Source: Streptomyces lunaelactis
Lineage (GTDB): Bacteria > Actinomycetota > Actinomycetes > Streptomycetales > Streptomycetaceae
Assembly (NCBI RefSeq): GCF_003054555.1
Contig: NZ_CP026304.1
Location: 3,906,001-3,970,000 of the forward strand
Direction of reading: 5' to 3'
DNA: 64,000 bases
Part shown: positions 16,689-25,700 of the stretch, piece after piece
Numbering within the stretch: the first letter of the stretch is position 1
Layout: each line of letters opens with the position of its first letter
The notes under the pieces: model-generated
Seen by the model: the letters and a program-made list of their open reading frames with translations, nothing else
What the model was told of the DNA's origin: nothing
Database searches by the model: none
Translations under genes and position numbers: made by a program

Positions 16689-17633
16689 ATGGCCAAAGGA
16701 ATTCAGCCCGAGGAGTCAATGGCCGCGCTCTTCGGCTCACGTGTCCGCAGACTCCGTACGGCCGCCGGGCTGACCCAGGCGGAACTGGGCGCCCGGACGC
16801 ACGTGGTGAGTACCCGGATCACGCAGATCGAGCGCTCGTCGGGCGCGAAACCGACGCTGGAGCTGGCTCGGGCGCTCGACGCGGCCCTCGGGGCGGACAA
16901 CCTGCTGGTCGACCTCTGGCCCTACGTCTACCGGGAGGCATTCCCGGACTGGTCGCGGGCGTTCATGGCGCACTCGGCGCGAGCCGTGTCCATCGGGCAG
17001 TACGCGGCGCATGTCGTGCCGGGTCTTCTGCAGACCGAGGCGTACGCACGCGATCTCCTCAGCGTCGGCCGCTCGCTGACGGGCGAGGAGCAGTTGGAGG
17101 AACGCGTGACCGCGCGGCTCGCCCGGCAGAAACGGCTGCACGCTGCCGACCGCCCGGAGCTCTGGGTGGTGCTCGACGAGTCGGTGATCCACCGTCCGGT
17201 CGGCGGACCGGACGTGATGCGCACGCAGTTGGCGCGGCTGCTGGAGGCGGCGGAGGAGCGTCACATCACCGTGCAGGTACTGCCCTTCGACCAGGGCGCG
17301 CATGACGCGCTCGGCGGCTCCCTGACCGTGCTGTCCCTGCCCGACGACACAAGGGTGGCCTACACGGAGGGCGCACATTACGGCCAGCTTGTCGAGGATC
17401 CGCCCGAGGTCAATGACCTCGCCCTGACCTACGATCGGCTGCGGGCGGCTGCGCTGCCCCCGCTCATGTCGCTCGACATGATCCGGTCCGTGATGGAGGG
17501 CAACTACCGTGCAGCGAATGTCCCGTCCCGATCTGAACGGCGCCGTGTGGCGCAGCAGCAGCTACAGCAATCAGGAGGGGGGCGACTGCGTGGAGGTGGC
17601 GGACGGATTCCCCGGCGTCGTGCCCGTCCGTGA
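16689..17633 (+). CDS. XRE-family regulator with DUF5753 domain (WhiJ/Scr1-like)
   Basis: 314 aa. HTH at about 15-70 (LFGSRVRRLRTAAGLTQAELGARTHVVSTRITQIERSS), DUF5753 from about 105 (VPGLLQTEAYARDLL ... HRPVGGPDVMRTQL ... LPFDQGAHDALGGSLTVL). Paired with the DUF397 gene that follows, as in Scr1/Scr2 and WhiJ-type pairs that influence development and antibiotic production. Odd: the last ~40 residues (from ANVPSRSERRR) are Arg/Gly/Gln-rich, translate the DUF397 coding region in another frame and lack family character, so the natural stop was probably lost. Confidence 0.9.
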   Translation: MAKGIQPEESMAALFGSRVRRLRTAAGLTQAELGARTHVVSTRITQIERSSGAKPTLELARALDAALGADNLLVDLWPYVYREAFPDWSRAFMAHSARAVSIGQYAAHVVPGLLQTEAYARDLLSVGRSLTGEEQLEERVTARLARQKRLHAADRPELWVVLDESVIHRPVGGPDVMRTQLARLLEAAEERHITVQVLPFDQGAHDALGGSLTVLSLPDDTRVAYTEGAHYGQLVEDPPEVNDLALTYDRLRAAALPPLMSLDMIRSVMEGNYRAANVPSRSERRRVAQQQLQQSGGGRLRGGGGRIPRRRARP

Positions 17634-17724
17634 CAGCAAGGCCCCGAACCGTTCCGCGCTGCTCCTCTCGGCAGCCTGCTGGGCCTCGTTCATAGACCAG
17701 TTGAAGGCCGCCGACCGAGCCTGA
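17509..17724 (+). CDS. DUF397 small protein, partner of the XRE regulator
   Basis: 71 aa (GTG start; an ATG nine nucleotides in is possible). Shows the DUF397 core: WRSSSYSNQEGGDCVEVADG, VVPVRDSKAP and CWASFIDQLK. Such BldB/WhiJ-associated proteins bind their XRE partner and modulate it. It overlaps the XRE gene by 125 nt in a different frame, far more than the usual few bases. Confidence 0.9.
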   Translation: MQRMSRPDLNGAVWRSSSYSNQEGGDCVEVADGFPGVVPVRDSKAPNRSALLLSAACWASFIDQLKAADRA

Positions 17725-17999
17725 GTCGACCAGGATTCGGTGCGGGCGTGGGCCTCCCGGAGCCTCCGGAACCTGGTGTGCGGGGGTCCGGCGGGCCACG
17801 AACTCCCCCAAAGAACCTGGGGTAAAGAACCACCTGCCCTCCCTCCTCTCCCGCTCGTCACCCGGAAGGGTGACTGGCTTGCGGGGGCGGGAAGTTGGCG
17901 GTTACGTTCGCCGCAACAACCACAGACATATGACGGCCCCCGGCCGGGACTGCAATCCCGATCGAGGGCCTCACCGATCAGGAAGAGATCCACTTCCCG

Positions 18000-18896
18000 A
18001 TGGCTGAACCGCAGTCTAACGCGCCCCTGCGCGCCCCCGCCGGAGCACCGACCTCCGGCGTGATCCACGTCCGCACCCGGCTCACCGCCGACTTCACCGT
18101 GATCGCCAACGCCCTTGCGCAGCGCCGCGGAAGCGCGGTCACGGTCGGCGTCGCGGCGTACATCCTGTCGCTGCCGGACGGTGCTCCCGTGCGCATCGAC
18201 GCGCTGTGCGAGCACTTCACCGAGGGCGAGATCCTCATCTCCCGGGCGCTCAGGGAGTTGGAGGCGGACGGCTATCTGGAGCGACGGCGCGAGCGCGGCC
18301 TGGGCGGCGTGCTCCGTACCCGGACGTTCTTCTACGACGTGCCGGTTGGCGATCAGCCCGAGCCTCCGCTACCGCCATCGCCACCGCGTCCTCGCCGGTC
18401 CGAGCCGTCTCCGCGGGAGCCCGAACGCGAGCCACAGCCCGAGGAGGGTCGTGCGCCGGACACCACAGCAGACGCGGAGTCCTCGCCGCCTCCCGCCACC
18501 ACGGAACCGGATCCCCGTGCCTTCGTGATCCTGGCCTCGCTGCGCATCGTCGACCGCCGGCTGCTCCTCTCCCGCCGAGAGGTCGACCAACTCGCCCCGG
18601 CCGTCACGCAGTGGCTCGCGCAAGGCGTCAGCCCCGAGGAGATCACCAGCCACCTCACCGCCCGCCTCCCGAACCCGCTGCGGGCGCGCCCGGACCGCAT
18701 CCTGGCCTATCGGCTCCGCGAACTGCCCCCGCCCCTCCCCGCTCAGGCCACGGCCCCCGCCGTACTGCCCTGGCAGACCTGCGACGGCGGCTGCGAACGC
18801 GCCTTCCGCGCCGCCGAACCTGGCCGCTGCCGAGACTGCCCACCCGAGGCCGACGCTGCCGCGCCTCTCGCGGATGCCTGGCCCGCGGCATGCTGA
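18000..18896 (+). CDS. Winged-helix DNA-binding protein with Cys-rich C-terminus
   Basis: 298 aa, three parts. Residues 20-115 are a winged helix (LTADFTVIANALAQRRGSAVTVG ... ILISRALRELEADGYLERRRE). 120-165 is a Pro/Glu-rich linker. 170-245 is a helical domain (RLLLSRREVDQLAPAVTQWL). The C-terminus has CDGGCERAF ... GRCRDCP, a likely zinc-binding knuckle. I recall this class as a common Streptomyces helix-turn-helix protein of unknown role. Start ATG 18000. Overlaps the next short gene by 7 nt. Confidence 0.8.
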   Translation: MAEPQSNAPLRAPAGAPTSGVIHVRTRLTADFTVIANALAQRRGSAVTVGVAAYILSLPDGAPVRIDALCEHFTEGEILISRALRELEADGYLERRRERGLGGVLRTRTFFYDVPVGDQPEPPLPPSPPRPRRSEPSPREPEREPQPEEGRAPDTTADAESSPPPATTEPDPRAFVILASLRIVDRRLLLSRREVDQLAPAVTQWLAQGVSPEEITSHLTARLPNPLRARPDRILAYRLRELPPPLPAQATAPAVLPWQTCDGGCERAFRAAEPGRCRDCPPEADAAAPLADAWPAAC

Positions 18897-19036
18897 GCAC
18901 GGCCCAGCAGCTCCGCAGCATCGAGATGGTCGAACGCCTCGACGCACACCGCAGCGCGATGTACCGGGCCGTCGACAAGGGCGGTCCCGCCGCGTATGCC
19001 GTACGGCGGGACCGCATCGAACGGACTTGGCCCTGA
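18890..19036 (+). CDS. 48-aa hypothetical protein coupled to the winged-helix gene
   Basis: Starts at ATG 18890 inside the last codons of the upstream gene (7-nt overlap) and reads MLSTAQQLRSIEMVERLDAH, then RSAMYRAVDKGGPAAYAVRRD and ends RTWP. Predicted two short helices, basic. Translational coupling suggests it is real; no family recognised. Confidence 0.45.
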   Translation: MLSTAQQLRSIEMVERLDAHRSAMYRAVDKGGPAAYAVRRDRIERTWP

Positions 19037-19256
19037 GGATCGAGGTCTCTGCCTGCCCGGCGGCCGGTGGGCCGGTGGGCCGGTGTGCCGCACGACGGCC
19101 CCGAGCAGAGACCTACCTCGAGAGACGGTGGCCTCGTAGCCGGTGCCGCGGGCGCCGTTCTGTCATGCGAATGGCTCCGGTCAGCAGCTCGGTCCAGGCA
19201 CATGCGGGGTTACATGGATCACGAGGGCACGCCGATTGCCGATACGGGAGCCGGTC

Positions 19257-19466
19257 ATGTACGAGATGTGTGCGGGGCCGGATGCCGCTGGGTCGGTTCT
19301 TGCGTGGCACGTCAAGGCCAGGGAAGGCCCCACCACGCTGTGCGCGCAGCCCCTGCGGGGCTTGGCCGAACAAGCGGCAGCCGAGCGGCATGGTCGGCGG
19401 TTCATGGTGTCCTTCCACGGCTCGGCCCAAGGCCTCCAAGGTCTCGGGCCGCGGCTGGTCGGGTAG
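19257..19466 (+). CDS. Possible 69-aa protein of unknown function
   Basis: ATG 19257 with GGGAG 6 nt upstream. Product begins MYEMCAGPDAAGSVLAWHVK and is mixed alpha/beta in look, with no motif recognised. It ends 11 nt before the start of the HEAT-repeat gene, so it could be the first gene of that operon. Codon third-position GC is normal for the window. Could equally be a chance frame. Confidence 0.35.
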   Translation: MYEMCAGPDAAGSVLAWHVKAREGPTTLCAQPLRGLAEQAAAERHGRRFMVSFHGSAQGLQGLGPRLVG

Positions 19467-19477
19467 GGCGGCCGGCG

Positions 19478-20569
19478 ATGGCGTTCGCGGTGACGGTGGC
19501 CTTGTACGCGTCTTTGGTGCTGATCCTGTTCTGCGTGCTGATTCTGCTCGTCTGCCGCATGGTGCGGAACCGGCTGGATCGTCTCCAGTCCCAGCGTGTC
19601 AAGGAGTTGCGTCCGCTGGTGCTGGCCTCGGCGGTCGGTGAGGACGACGAGGCGCTGGAGCAGTTGGTTCAGCTGGATCGGCGGTCCTGGCGGATGGTGG
19701 AGCCGTCTGTGCTGTCCCTGCTGTCCCAGATGCAAGGGGAGGCACATGAGGCGCTGACGGCGGTTCTCGTGCGGCGGGGGCTCGTCGACCGCGCGCTGGA
19801 GGACCTGGGCCGGCGCGGCCGGGTTCGGCGGGCTCGGGCGGCCGGGGTGCTGGCCCTGACCGGGCCGACGTTGCGTGAGGATCCGGTGGTCGGCCCGCGA
19901 GCGCGCCAGGCGCTGGAGATCCTGCTGGATGATGCCGACCCGACCGTGCGTGCGGCGGCGGTCCGAGCGCTGGGCCGCTTCGGCGACGAAGCCGGCGCCA
20001 GGGCGCTGCTGGGGCATCTGAGCGGGCGCCGCCAGGTGGCGTCCGGGCTGGTGAGCCATGCGCTGCTGCGGATCGCCTTCCCGGCAGTGCCCGGACTGCT
20101 GGAGGCGGCGCGCAGTGATGACCTACAGATCCGCGCGCTGGCACTGGAACTGCTCAGCCTGATCGGAGACCGGGCGGCAGTGCCGCAGCTCCTGGAAGCG
20201 CTGAGGGACGACCAGGGTGTGGTGCGAGCAAGCGCCGCGCAGGCTTTGGGCCAGATGGGTGAGCACTCGGCGGTCGGTCCGCTGTTGACCATGCTGAGCA
20301 CGGACACCTCACCACGGGTGGCCGCCGCAGCAGCCGAGGCCCTGGGAGCCATCGGTGACCGGCGTGCCATCGTCTCGCTGGCCAGTGCGGTCGGCCGCCC
20401 GCACTTCCGCAGCGCGCATGCCGCAGCCCAGTCACTGCTGCGCCTGGGCCCGCAGGGAGAAGAGACACTGCGTCAGCTCGTACGCGATGAGCCGACGGCA
20501 GAAGCGCATGCGTCTGAGGCACTCGCCCAGCTCAGCCTCCGCCGTTCAGCCGGCAGGACCACCTCATGA
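19478..20569 (+). CDS. Membrane-anchored HEAT-repeat protein
   Basis: 363 aa. One N-terminal span (about 4-28: AVTVALYASLVLILFCVLILLVC) followed by RMVRNRLDR, so the repeat domain is cytoplasmic. From about residue 95 come HEAT/PBS-lyase-like units: ADPTVRAAAVRALGRFGDEAG, DLQIRALALELLSLIGDRAA, DQGVVRASAAQALGQMGEHSA and SPRVAAAAAEALGAIGDRRA. HEAT arrays are protein-binding scaffolds. It overlaps the glycosyltransferase gene by ATGA, so the two are translated together; a regulatory or assembly subunit of that enzyme is the natural reading. Confidence 0.88.
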   Translation: MAFAVTVALYASLVLILFCVLILLVCRMVRNRLDRLQSQRVKELRPLVLASAVGEDDEALEQLVQLDRRSWRMVEPSVLSLLSQMQGEAHEALTAVLVRRGLVDRALEDLGRRGRVRRARAAGVLALTGPTLREDPVVGPRARQALEILLDDADPTVRAAAVRALGRFGDEAGARALLGHLSGRRQVASGLVSHALLRIAFPAVPGLLEAARSDDLQIRALALELLSLIGDRAAVPQLLEALRDDQGVVRASAAQALGQMGEHSAVGPLLTMLSTDTSPRVAAAAAEALGAIGDRRAIVSLASAVGRPHFRSAHAAAQSLLRLGPQGEETLRQLVRDEPTAEAHASEALAQLSLRRSAGRTTS

Positions 20570-22062
20570 GGACGGTCGTGCTGGCTGTCGTGGAGTGGAG
20601 CCAGTACCTGGTCATCGGCTATTTCCTCGTCCTGAACTCCACCTACCTGCTACTGATCGGGCTCGCCGCGAAGGCCATTCCCTACTACGCACGCCGTCGG
20701 GACGTCGCCGGGACGGAGGACTCGGCGGTCAGCCCGTTCACCCGGCCGGTTTCAATTGTGGCTGCCGCCTACAACGAGGAAGCCACCATTGTCGACAGCG
20801 TCCGGGCAATGCTGGACCTGCGCTACCCGGTCCATGAAGTGGTGGTGGTCGATGACGGCTCCAAGGACGGCACCTTCGACCGGCTCCGCGAGGCGTTCGG
20901 CCTGGTGCAAGCCACTCGGGTCCAGCCGAGAGAGATCCCCGTACGCAACGCGCCCACCTCTGTCCATGTCAGCACCCGCGGTGAATCGCTGGTCGTGGTC
21001 CGCAAGGAGAACTCCGGGCGAGCCGACTCCCTGAACGTCGGCATCGACCTGGCGCGCTACCCGCTGATCTGCATGGTCGACGCCGATTCCCTGCTGGACT
21101 CCGACGCGCTGCTTGTCATCTGCCAGCCCTTCGCCGACGACCCGTTGCGTGTGGTCGCCGCAGGCGGCGTCATCCGGCCCGTCAACGACTCCATCGTCCG
21201 CCACGGGCGCGTCCTCGAACCCCGCATCCCCAAGAAGTGGCTGCCCCGGATCCAGGTCGTCGAGTACCTGCGTGCCTTCCTCATGGGACGCACCGGCTGG
21301 GCCCGCATGGGCGGGCTGCTCATCATCTCCGGAGCCTTCGGACTGTACCGGCGCGACATCCTCGTCGAAACAGGAGGCCTGAACCCCGACTCGATCGGCG
21401 AAGACTTCGAACTCGTCGTGCGTATTCACCGCCTCATGCGCGACACTCGCCGGCCCTACCGCGTGGTGTTCATTCCCGAACCGGTGTGCTGGACCGAAGT
21501 ACCCGACACTCGCAAGGTTCTTGCCCGCCAGCGCCGCCGCTGGCACCGCGGCCTCTACGAAACCCTGCGGCAACACCGCGGCATGATGCGGCCCCGCTAC
21601 GGCATCATCGGCACCGTCGCGATCCCCTACTTCATCCTGTTCGAACTCATCGCACCCCTCGTGGAAACCATCGGACTGCTCATCGTCATCGCCGGCTTCG
21701 CCTTCGGTGTCATCTCCCCCGAATTCGCCATCCTCTTCATGCTCGCCGCCTTCGGCTACGCCATCGCCATCTCCCTCCTCGCCCTGCTCCTGGACGAGCT
21801 CGGCCTGCACCGCTACAAAAACCTCTCCGACCTCGCGAGCGTCACCGCAGCCGCCGTCGCCGAGAACCTCGGCTACCGCCAACTGACCGCCCTATGGCGC
21901 CTCCAAGGCTGGTGGGCCGCCCTGCGCGGCGGGGTACCGGTATGGGGTGAGATGACCCGCAGCGGATTCGCCGCCACTACACAAGCGGCCATCTCACCAC
22001 TGACCTCCGGCACCCACGCCGCCGTTCCCGAACCCCAAACCAGCGACAGCACCGCGACCTGA
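20566..22062 (+). CDS. Processive family-2 glycosyltransferase (membrane polysaccharide synthase-like)
   Basis: 498 aa. N-terminal span about 10-35, GT2 domain about 60-330 with VSIVAAAYNEEATI, DDGS (96-99), DAD (172-174), GED (278-280) and RQRRRW (321-326; Q-x-x-R-W), then three or four C-terminal spans (PYFILFELIAPLVETIGLLIVI ...). Q-x-x-R-W with a membrane channel is typical of processive synthases such as cellulose, hyaluronan or poly-GlcNAc synthases. Product cannot be told from sequence. Its partner is the HEAT-repeat protein; no PilZ domain or deacetylase is nearby. Confidence 0.9.
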   Translation: MRTVVLAVVEWSQYLVIGYFLVLNSTYLLLIGLAAKAIPYYARRRDVAGTEDSAVSPFTRPVSIVAAAYNEEATIVDSVRAMLDLRYPVHEVVVVDDGSKDGTFDRLREAFGLVQATRVQPREIPVRNAPTSVHVSTRGESLVVVRKENSGRADSLNVGIDLARYPLICMVDADSLLDSDALLVICQPFADDPLRVVAAGGVIRPVNDSIVRHGRVLEPRIPKKWLPRIQVVEYLRAFLMGRTGWARMGGLLIISGAFGLYRRDILVETGGLNPDSIGEDFELVVRIHRLMRDTRRPYRVVFIPEPVCWTEVPDTRKVLARQRRRWHRGLYETLRQHRGMMRPRYGIIGTVAIPYFILFELIAPLVETIGLLIVIAGFAFGVISPEFAILFMLAAFGYAIAISLLALLLDELGLHRYKNLSDLASVTAAAVAENLGYRQLTALWRLQGWWAALRGGVPVWGEMTRSGFAATTQAAISPLTSGTHAAVPEPQTSDSTAT

Positions 22063-22143
22063 GCGCATGACCAGGACGAGCGCTCCGGCTACGGCATGAC
22101 CGACTTGAGCGCACCTGGCCATGACGGCAGGCTGCCGCTTGGG

Positions 22144-22671
22144 TCAGATCCGGGTGGCGTTCCGGTCGAGTACGGCCCGCAACCGCTCGACGTCGGCCGG
22201 TTCCGCGGCGCCTCGCTTGGGGAGGACGACCAAGCCGACGCCGTACTTGTCGGGCGTCATCAGGACGAACAGCGCGTCCGTCTCCGTGTACCGGGTGAGC
22301 ATGGGCCACCGGTACGTCGTCTCGCTGTCACGCGAGGTGACCCGCACCCCGCCGTCGTCCACGACGGCCTGGAACTCCCCCTGCGGGGCGACCATCTGGT
22401 GCACCTGCCGCGCCTGAAGCGTGGGAACCAGCACGTACATACCGCCGATCAGGGCCAGCGCCGCGAGGCAGACCACCGTCGACCTGGGACTGGGCTCCCC
22501 CGGCGCCGCGAAGTTCAGCGCAAGCGCGCCCAGCAGAACGACCGCGCCGGCCAGGAGCACCCCGTTCTGCAGCCGCCCAGCCGGGGTGGCCCGCATCCGC
22601 GCGCGGATCGCCCCCGCCGCGTCCGCGGTCGTCGGCAGGTAGGCCAACTCCACTGCGCTCGTTGCCTGCAC
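22144..22671 (-). CDS. YcxB-like membrane protein
   Basis: About 175 aa. Two spans (about 38-58 and 66-84: GVLLAGAVVLLGALALNFA, TVVCLAALALIGGMYVLVP), then a C-terminal PH/GRAM-like beta domain (GEFQAVVDDGGVRVTSRDSETTYRWPMLTRYTETDALFVLMTP) that matches the YcxB-like C-terminal domain. Start taken as GTG 22671 because GGGGAG lies 5 nt upstream; a GTG six nucleotides earlier overlaps that site. Function unknown. Confidence 0.75.
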   Translation of the reverse strand: MQATSAVELAYLPTTADAAGAIRARMRATPAGRLQNGVLLAGAVVLLGALALNFAAPGEPSPRSTVVCLAALALIGGMYVLVPTLQARQVHQMVAPQGEFQAVVDDGGVRVTSRDSETTYRWPMLTRYTETDALFVLMTPDKYGVGLVVLPKRGAAEPADVERLRAVLDRNATRI

Positions 22672-22743
22672 GCCCACTCCCCGGGTTGTCCGTCGTCGAG
22701 CCGCGATCGTAGCGGCGCCCTCCGACAGCCGGACTCCCGGGGG

Positions 22744-25700
22744 CTACGGCGTCGCGTCGAACCAGCGGTCCCGGGCCAGTTCCTCCGTGCGGGACGGGTC
22801 CTCCAGCAGTGCCGCCACCTCGAAGCGGCGCGGCCACTGGCCCGCCGCCCAGGCCAGGCCCGCCGCCACGCCCTCCAGGGTCGAGGCGTGGAGCACGCCG
22901 TCCGGGGTGCGGCGCCAGTCCAGTTCGACGCCTCCCGCCACCAGCTCCTCGTGCTCGACGTACGTCGCGGGCGTGCCCGGGCCGAGCAGGACGCGGACCG
23001 AGTCCGGGACCTCGTGTTCCTCGCCCGACGTCGTCACCTCCGCCGGGACCGTCTCGCTCAGGCGGCGTACCTGGAACAGCTCCGCCAGCTCCGCCGCCCG
23101 GGACGGGGCCACCGGCAGCAGCGGGAGGCCGGAGGTCAGCGGGAGGAGGTCGGGGGCATCGGCCACGACCGCTTCGGACGCGTCGACCACCTGGACCTCA
23201 CCGTCCACCACCGCCCGCAGCTCGTCCGGCAGTGTGACCTCCTGCGGGTCGAGGTACGCCAACGCCGTGTACAGGGCGTGGAGTTGGGTCCCGGACACGG
23301 AGCGGGCGGGATCGGAGAGGCGGCCGAGAAGCTCCGCCCCGCCGCCCGGCTCGTCGAGCAGCGCCGGGACCGAGGTGCGGACTCCGAGCGCACGCAGGAC
23401 CTCGACGTCGTCGAAGCCCGTGGTGTCGACCGACTCGTACAGGCCCTCCAGCAGCGGGTCCGCGCCCGCCGCCCGCAGGCCCGCCGGGCGCCGGCCGTCC
23501 AGCACCGGATGGTCCCGCAGCCACCACGCCGTGTACGGGCGCACCGACTCCGTCGTCCCGTCCGGAAGCAGGATCCGTACGGGCTGGATCAGCGCATCCC
23601 GCAGCGGCGGCTGCGCCAGCAGGGCCAGCGCCTTCGGCCAGCAGTCGTCGTCCACCAGGTCCAGATCCCGTACCGCGACGATCTCCGTCGCGACCGGCGG
23701 CACCGGCGTCTGTGGCAGCCGGTCGAGCACGTCCTCGCACCACACGTCGACCGCGTCCAGCAGACCAGCGTCGTCGGGCTCGGCGAAGTCCCCCTCGCGG
23801 GGCTCCAGTTCATCGGGGTCGAGGACCACATCCGTGGCCCGTACGAGCGCGAAGTTCGCCAGCACACCGCACGCGGCCAGCGGCTGCTCGCCCCACCGTT
23901 CGGCCAGGTCGCCGTCGCAGAGCGCCAGTTCGTCCTCGCGCATCACGGACGCGAACGGGCTGCCCGGCAGCACCAGCTCACCGGCGGGCGCCAGTTCGCC
24001 CTCGTCGTCCGGCAGCGCCAGCGCGCCCAGCCACGGTTCGTCGCCGGGCTCGATGCCCGCGTCCCGTACCAGCGCCAGCACCGTCTCGGCGAGCTCGTCC
24101 GCGTCCAGCGTGTCCGCGTCCTCGTCCCAGACCTCGCCCGCGTCCAGCGAACCGGCCACCGCCATCCGCACCTGCGGCGTCGTCAGCACGGCGCGCGGCG
24201 TCGCCGGCAGCGCGCCCAGCTTCTCCAGCAGCGGATGAGCCGCGTCGGGGTGGACCACCTTCAGCCCGAGCCGGGCCAGCTGCGGCGGCGTCTCGGCCAG
24301 CGGCAGCAGCGTCTGGCGGGGCCCGATCGTCGTACGCCCGTCGGCGAGCGGCACCGGAAGTCCGGACAGCCGGTCCGGGTCGACCCCGGCGAGGCTGTCG
24401 TACAGCCGCTGCCACCAGCCGGGCTCGCGCTCAAGGCCGGCGAGCCGGTCGATCGCCTCGGTCAGCGGCACCCGCGCGACCCCGAGCGTCCGCAGCTCCA
24501 CGCGGCGCTCGAGCCCCGCGGGCAGCAGGCTCGGCAGCACCTCGGCCAGTACGCGGACGGTCTCGGCGCCCGCGTCCTCCAGGACCTCCGCCTCGATCGG
24601 CCGCAGTCCCGCGGAGATCTCGCGGTCCGGCAGACCCGTGTCCTCGCCGGACACATCGCGCGGCGCCGCCGCCTCCAGGAACGCGACACGCGGCAGCCGC
24701 TCCAGGATCGCCGCCCGCAGCACCCCGTCCAGCTCGCCCTTGCCCAGCGGACCCGGCACGAGGTCGATGGTGCCGACGGTCACCGGCTGCCAGCTGCCGA
24801 GGAGTTCCGCGTACGCGTCCGCCGCCTTGCGCACCAGGAAGTCCGTGAGCGGCCCCGGCGCCGGGTGGCGGCGGGTCGTGTCCAGGGGCAGCGAGGCGAT
24901 CAGCAGCGCGGGCACGCCGAGCGGTTCGTCGGTGGGCGTGGGCGCGTGCACCACGGGGGCCGTACGCGGCCGGGCCGGCGCCCCCCCGTCGTCCACGGGC
25001 ACCGCCCAGGTGACCGTCCAGTACGGCCGCAGCCGCTCCTCGACGGGACGGTCCGCGAGCAGCGCCGGCTCGATGCCGCCGCCGTGGCTGACGACCCTCC
25101 AGCGCCGGTCGCCCTGCTCGCTGTCCTCGATGTGGACGTACGCACCGTGCGTGGAGCGCCTCAACACCCGTACGCCGGCCGGGGTTTCGACGACGATCTC
25201 GGTCAGTCCGGCCAGTGCGAGGAGCAGCGCGTCGTCGATCCCGGCGAGCAGCCGCTCCACCAGGTCGACCGCGGCCCCGTCCCGCAGGGGCAGCACGACC
25301 ACGGTGTCGTACCCCTCGGGAGCCGTTCCCTCGGCGGGCAGCGGCAGCCGCAGCAGCGGTACGTGCCCGTCGCGGCGGCGCAGCTCGTCGCCGAGGCCGG
25401 GACTCGCCTGGGCCGCCTCCCCGGCCAGTCCCCTGGCCTCGGCGAGGGACCAGCGCACGCCTCCGTGCCGCCCGATGACGGCGGGCTCGTCGCTCACCGC
25501 GAGTACGGCGGCGAAGCCGACGCCGAAGCGGCCGACGGCGGCCTCGTGGCCCTCGCGTTTGGCCGAGGCGCGCAGGGTGCTCAGGGATTCGACGCCGGTC
25601 GCGTCCAGCGGCGCTCCGGTGTTCGCGGCGGCGAGTACGGGACCCGCGGCGAAGCCGCTGTTGGATGCGGCGTCGCCCGTGCCCGGCCGCAGGGTCAGCC

